Below are positions 59,258 to 64,000 of a stretch of 64,000 bases of DNA, in pieces. The position numbers and the translations under genes were made by a program. The notes under the pieces were generated by a model. That model was not told where the DNA came from and searched no databases. It saw nothing but the letters and a program-made list of their open reading frames with translations. The DNA lies in the NCBI GenBank assembly GCA_001557505.1, contig LSAX01000002.1, positions 3,844,001-3,908,000 of the forward strand, given 5' to 3'. The stretch's first letter is position 1; each line of letters begins with the position of its first letter. The DNA is from Reticulascus tulasneorum (lineage: Eukaryota; Ascomycota; Sordariomycetes; Glomerellales; Reticulascaceae).

Positions 59258-61262
59258 GGATCTGACCAGCTAGGAAGTCGAGAGCTGGTGTGATGGTCTA
59301 GTCGAGATGGACGGAAGAAATGGCAAACCAAAGCAATTGAGGAGGTCAAGAAGCCAACAGTATATATGGCCATAAACTGGGCTCTATAAGCGGGCTTCCA
59401 AGGTGGGCGGGGCAAGTATTTATATGTTCCTGGGTGGTCCCAGTTTTAGGCCCAGCCACGGTACAAGCACTGCACACGTGAAAAGTTGGCAATTCTCATT
59501 TTCTGAGCTTCACGCATAAGAACACTGCCCATCCGGTCTAAGCCAATCTCAGTCACTTCCCTAGTGAGGTCGTGGCTGTCGCTTGAGCAATAGTGGCGAG
59601 GAGTGAGGTGGCCAACAAAGGTTGACGAGAGCGGCATTCGCCAGGCGCAACATCATGATCTGTGGGCAGCTGTTTCAACGAAACCTCACAGCTTCAGCCC
59701 GTTGGAAGCCATGTCCGTTTAAACGCTGCAAATGCTCACTCGCTGAATTGAGGTTGGGCCATGGTCAATGACACACGTGGCCGGCGATCAGCTTTGGGGC
59801 AAGAGCACGTTGGGTCCAATCGACTCGCCGGATGCAGATTGGCCGATCCGTGCGTCTTGATCCTTGCTGTTCGTCAATGCAACGATTCAGGCACGTTGGA
59901 ACTCGGAAGGAGAAGATGATACTTGAAATGGAGCTTTTGTCTGTTATAACTTGGGTCGCAAACTGATTTCTTTTTTACCCGGCGGCTTCTTCTCAAGAGC
60001 ATTTACTGTACCTCCAGGTTTTACCATCCCTAATACGTCTCTTCTGAGAAAACCTACCAACTTCTGTGATGAACTCGGCAAACGACGTTCAGGTGGGCTG
60101 AGCGACTCCTCAATGACGGGCACGGAAAACCTACGCGTCCAATCATCTACACCAACCAGCACTGTGATCGTGTGCGTGCTGGAAACGGGCAGGCTGTGTC
60201 TGCGTCGTCAGCCATTCAGGACGAATGACCGACTTCTATGCACTTCAGGCGTTGCAAGAAGAATTGGTTGAACAGAGTGAGCAGAAGTGTCAAGCGACAA
60301 ATGGGACAGATGCCTTGGTAGGGAATATGATACTCATATTGGTGAAGAGCCTCCCTTGGCCATAGTCGTGTCGCAGGACTTTTCCTAGGGAGATCAGGCC
60401 CCCCTGAAGATAATAACACAAACTAGCCAGTGGCTCCAAAACAGTGTCAGAAGTACAAGGGCCGCATCGGCGGCATTACAACAGGGCAGATCCGATCGCA
60501 CTGATGCCCGGATTGAACTTCGTAGTGATTTTAAACCCAGGAGGTGGAGTCCGAGCCAGCCATTCAAAAGAAGCGATGGTCAAGTGAAAAGTGGGCCCTC
60601 CTTTAAATGCGAGCCATGATCCTACCGTAGGCCAAATCCTGCGTAAAAGTTAAAGTTAGAGTATTTCCACAGCCACAACCGCGTGCTGCATGGAACACAT
60701 TGTCAGTAAATATCTTTCAGATGATATGCCCTGGCACCCTACCGAGAATGGGTCCCTTGGCACACTGCTACGTAGAAGCCTCTTGTGCCCTGATGCGGCT
60801 GGTGGCTGAGCTGAAGCATTGACAGCGATCGAACTTGTATCTTTATGATGGGACGCCCAGTACTTACGACTTTCGGTACACGCGTAGGCACCTAAATTTT
60901 GTTGTCGATCCGACTAGATTTAGAAATGCGGGGCTCAGACGGAGCTCCTTGCCATGTATGATGGGAAATTGAATTGCTGGTTTGCTAGCTCGGACTGCCA
61001 GTTTCATTCCCACCATGCTGGCATAGCCTGGACTATTGTAAAAGCGGATTGTTGGTGCTTACGCAGATGTGCCGCTGCGATAATGACGCCTCATGGAACA
61101 CGATCCTGAGAGCGGCACATCCAATTTGCTTTCAATTCGATCTGAAGATGGAAAGTTCTATATAACTATCGACGTCAACGCTGAACTTCAGATCTTAGCC
61201 GCAACCAAACCACAACAGCCAACCTCGAATCGCATCAGTCTTGGGCTTCTTCATCATCAACC
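59258..61262. other. Long intergenic region (2 kb), no gene supported
   Basis: A TATA-like ATATATGG lies near 59362. A 106-codon plus-strand frame at 59951-60271 has no motif. The last 200 bases probably contain the carboxypeptidase promoter and leader. No repeats or RNAs are recognised. Confidence 0.5.
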
Positions 61263-63429
61263 ATGGCATCCTACCTTAGCATCTTTGTGTTTAATCTCTT
61301 AATATTCTCAGTCTCGTCTTTCGTTCTTCCCCGAAACCTAGATGGTGCATCCACTATCAAATCATTTCTTGACCCTGGCGTCTCTCTGTCGTTCAAAGAA
61401 GTGAGTGCGAAGCTCCATTACCGGCGAGCATCGACATCAATCTAACTTACCATAGACAAATATTTGCGAGACGACTCCTGGAGTCAAGTCATACTCTGGA
61501 TATGTAAATCTTCCCGCAAACGTCGCCGAAGGCCGGGACTATGACATCCATACCTTCTTTTGGTTCTTCGAATCCCGAAAAGACCCAGTCAACGCCCCCC
61601 TCTCGCTATGGCTGCAAGGAGGTCCTGGTGCTCCCTCAGTCGTCGCTGCTTTAGGAGAGAACGGCCCCTGTCGAGTCACACGGGATTCAAAGGATACCAT
61701 CCTTAACCCTTGGTCCTGGAACAACGAGGTGAACATGCTCTACATCGATCAACCTGTCCAAACTGGATTCTCCTACGATACCCTTGTCAATGGCACTATT
61801 GATGAGACGGACAAACCATACAAGGTTGTGGTTCGAAACGCAACAGAGATGCCATTGCTGGAGTTGAACACGACATTCATAGCTGGCACATTCTCTTCCC
61901 AGAACGTCAAGTCCACGGCAAACACCACAACGACTGCAGCTCTTGCGGCGTGGCACTTCATGCAAACTTGGATGCAAGAGTATGTTACTTGCTACGTTTA
62001 GAGCGTTACCTGCCGCATCTCCTTCAGAAATTCTAACGTTTCCTAGGTTCCCTGTCTACAAGCCAAAAGACAACAAATTTAGCATCTGGTCAGAATCATA
62101 TGGTGGACATTACGGCCCTTCGTTTGCCGACTTCTTCGAGTCGCAAAATCAGATGATTGCAGATGGTGGCATCGATAGTACTGCCGTCCCGCTGCGACTC
62201 GACACAGTCGGCATAGTCAATGGATGCATTGATATTCTCACACAGATGCCATTCTATCCCGAAACAGCCTACAATAATACATACGGACTGCAGATGATCA
62301 ACGAGACCACCTACGAGGCTAAAAAGGCTGCTTGGCCTGCCTGCAAAGAAAAGATTGAAACATGCCATGCCATGGCAGCCGAGAAGGACCCCTTGGCGAA
62401 GGGAGACAATGTCGAGGTTAACAAAGCTTGCAGCGGTGCTTTCAGCTCTTGTTTTATGACAATCTGGACCGGTGTTCAGGATATAGGAGTAAGTTGATCC
62501 TACCTACCAGTGGGAAACCTCAATTCTGATCGCAGATATCAGCTCAACGTATTTGATTTTACCGCCGACGTTCCCGGCTCTTTCCCACCGAAGTATGCAG
62601 CCGGATATCTGAACACCAAAGAGATTCAGGAACAACTGGGGGTCCCGCTCAACTTCACAGGACTGTCGAGCGCGGCCAGCGACAGTAAGGACAGACGGCA
62701 CTACATCACGAGAACTTTTGCTAACAGCAGCAGTATTCTCAGCTACGGGAGACTTTGTTCTCGGAAGAAATCTTGCAATCCTCGGAGAACTTGTTGACCG
62801 CGGCGTCAAGGTCGCTTTGATGTATGGTGATCGAGACTACCAATGCAACTGTGAGTAGCATGCTTCGCGATGAGGAACATTCGTCTGACAACATCTTAAG
62901 GGTTAGGAGGCGAAGCCATCAGTTTGGGCATCGAGTCCAAGCTCTCTGAGAAGTTTCGTGCTGCCGGGTATACTGAAATCAAGACAACCGACACTCAAGT
63001 TGGAGGACTTGTCCGACAGCACGGACATTTGTCTTTCTCGCGAGTCTTCGGCGCAGGTCACGAAGGTATGTGCATGCATCTTCTACGTTGGAGACGAGTC
63101 CACTAACCGACTTCCGTCCAGTCCCCTGGTACCAACCTGAAACGGCATATCAGATCTTCAAGCGTGTCATGGACGGCACCGATGTGGCTACTGGAAAGAT
63201 TCCAACCGGAGGCAAATGCGGCAGTGCATATACGACTACCGGTCCCGACGATGTATCCGGGATTGTGAACGAGTTGCCGGTGCCGGATGTTCATGAGTGC
63301 TATTTCTGGGATATGATGGAGACATGTACGGCCGAGGAGACGAAGATCTTCAGAAACGGTACGGCCATCACAAAGGACTTTGTCTTGATTGGACATCTGC
63401 GGGATGATGGGGAGGCAGTTCTTTATTAG
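61263..63429 (+). CDS. Serine carboxypeptidase, S10 family, secreted
   Basis: I infer seven exons: 61263-61400, 61456-61979, 62047-62488, 62543-62684, 62728-62850, 62901-63065 and 63122-63429, giving about 613 residues. A signal peptide (MASYLSIFVFNLLIFSVSSF) is followed by LWLQGGPGAPS, the S10 substrate-carboxylate site. The catalytic Ser is in SESYGGHYGP, Asp in YGDRDYQCNWLGG and His in GAGHEVPWYQP; the Asp and His regions are completed only by splicing. Several N-glycosylation sequons (NGT, NAT, NTT, NNT) fit secretion or vacuolar targeting. It removes C-terminal residues from peptides. The acceptor of exon 4 (after 62542) is chosen for frame. Exon 5 has two AG choices three bases apart. 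Confidence 0.92.
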
Positions 63430-63758
63430 GAATAACCTTAGCAACCGCCTGTTCGACTCTATGTGTGACGCCGCCATCAGTGGGCTGTCAAAATCACGCA
63501 TATTAGACTGGTGCTTATCCCTAATCACTCTACTTGCAAAAGAACGATCTTGACAACAGCAGACGCTTTTCTAATGTATCGCGCTGTAAATCCGATATAT
63601 TGCAACACTATATTACAACAGACACTAACACTTTAAGGAAATCATACTACAGTTAAAGAATTCAAAGAATGTGCCAATTAACAGCTACTCAACTCTTCTC
63701 GGGCCCAGACATCGAGAACTCTAGTTTATAGAGTTAAAGCAAGCCCTCCAAAGCTCAC
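63430..63758. other. Intergenic region between convergent genes
   Basis: 329 bases, AT-rich, between the carboxypeptidase stop and the stop of the minus-strand gene at the window edge. No feature is seen. Confidence 0.55.
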
Positions 63759-64000
63759 CTAGCAAAAGAGCCGGAAGCTACCACAAGCGCCATGCCAAGG
63801 AGCATTAGAACAGACCCATCCGTCCCGAATGATGTCACAGAGCCCCAAGTCTGCCTCGCAATTACCACCTATGTAAACATCCATATTACAACCACCACCA
63901 CCATTTCCTAGGTAGGAAATGGCAGGATATCCTAATCTTATACAACCAGAACTACCCGTGCCCGCATATCCACTCGCACTACTAGCGCAGTTTTCCACAG
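63759..64000 (-). CDS. Cysteine-rich protein, C-terminal part only, probably secreted
   Basis: The frame runs off the right edge, so the start and any signal peptide are not visible. The last 80 residues include eight cysteines (in ENCAS, SGCIR, GGCNM, GNCEA, GLCDI, WVCSN, GACGS and the final C), glycine-rich stretches, and a terminal Cys just before the stop. Such density suggests a disulfide-stabilised secreted protein. I do not recognise the family. There is no ATG in frame within the window, consistent with truncation. Confidence 0.65.
   Translation of the reverse strand, partial: VENCASSASGYAGTGSSGCIRLGYPAISYLGNGGGGCNMDVYIGGNCEADLGLCDIIRDGWVCSNAPWHGACGSFRLFC

Overview
The window is nuclear DNA of a filamentous ascomycete (Pezizomycotina). 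The evidence is many short spliceosomal introns (about 47 to 112 bases, GT...AG, often with a CTAAC-like branch site), Zn2Cys6 regulators, fungal non-self-recognition proteins (HeLo-NACHT-ankyrin and HET), an NCS1 permease, and small secreted cysteine-rich proteins. The genus cannot be fixed from sequence alone. I rebuilt splice forms by hand from reading frame, GT/AG sites and family motifs. Many genes that look like broken ORFs become complete proteins once spliced.

Layout. 1-13 kb: the cut end of a UPC2-like Zn2Cys6 regulator; a CIP1-like secreted cellulase-associated protein; an unidentified protein; a five-exon Zn2Cys6 regulator sharing a 473-base promoter with a short-chain dehydrogenase; a GH47 alpha-mannosidase. 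14.8-20.7 kb: a 1688-residue NLR-like protein (HeLo, NACHT, about 25 ankyrin repeats, ZZ finger) containing a recently amplified repeat array, followed by a decayed acidic gene. 21-32 kb: accessory genes, namely a secreted GMC oxidoreductase, a six-cysteine secreted protein, two head-to-head small-molecule-kinase-like genes, a short-chain dehydrogenase, and a divergent basic-region/ankyrin regulator of the TOXE (bANK) type. No backbone synthase lies in the window. 33-43 kb: a T5orf172 (GIY-YIG-like) protein, a modular CE4 polysaccharide deacetylase, a seven-exon FAD monooxygenase and a small secreted BAS-like protein. 45.9-52.3 kb: an intrinsically disordered basic/acidic protein, a multispanning membrane protein and a HET-domain protein. 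52.8-64 kb: a tRNA-like element, a ten-exon NCS1 nucleobase-family permease, a frameshifted pseudogene, a serine carboxypeptidase and the cut end of a cysteine-rich secreted protein.

How it fits together. The gene content is that of an accessory region: secreted carbohydrate-active and redox enzymes, candidate effectors, pathway-type regulators placed next to oxidoreductases, and two self/non-self recognition genes about 30 kb apart. The strongest candidates for unusual biology are the HeLo-NACHT-ankyrin-ZZ gene with its homogenised 198-bp repeats, the bANK regulator with its divergent dehydrogenase and nearby kinase pair, and the secreted deacetylase with three beta-sandwich-like modules and a minisatellite linker.
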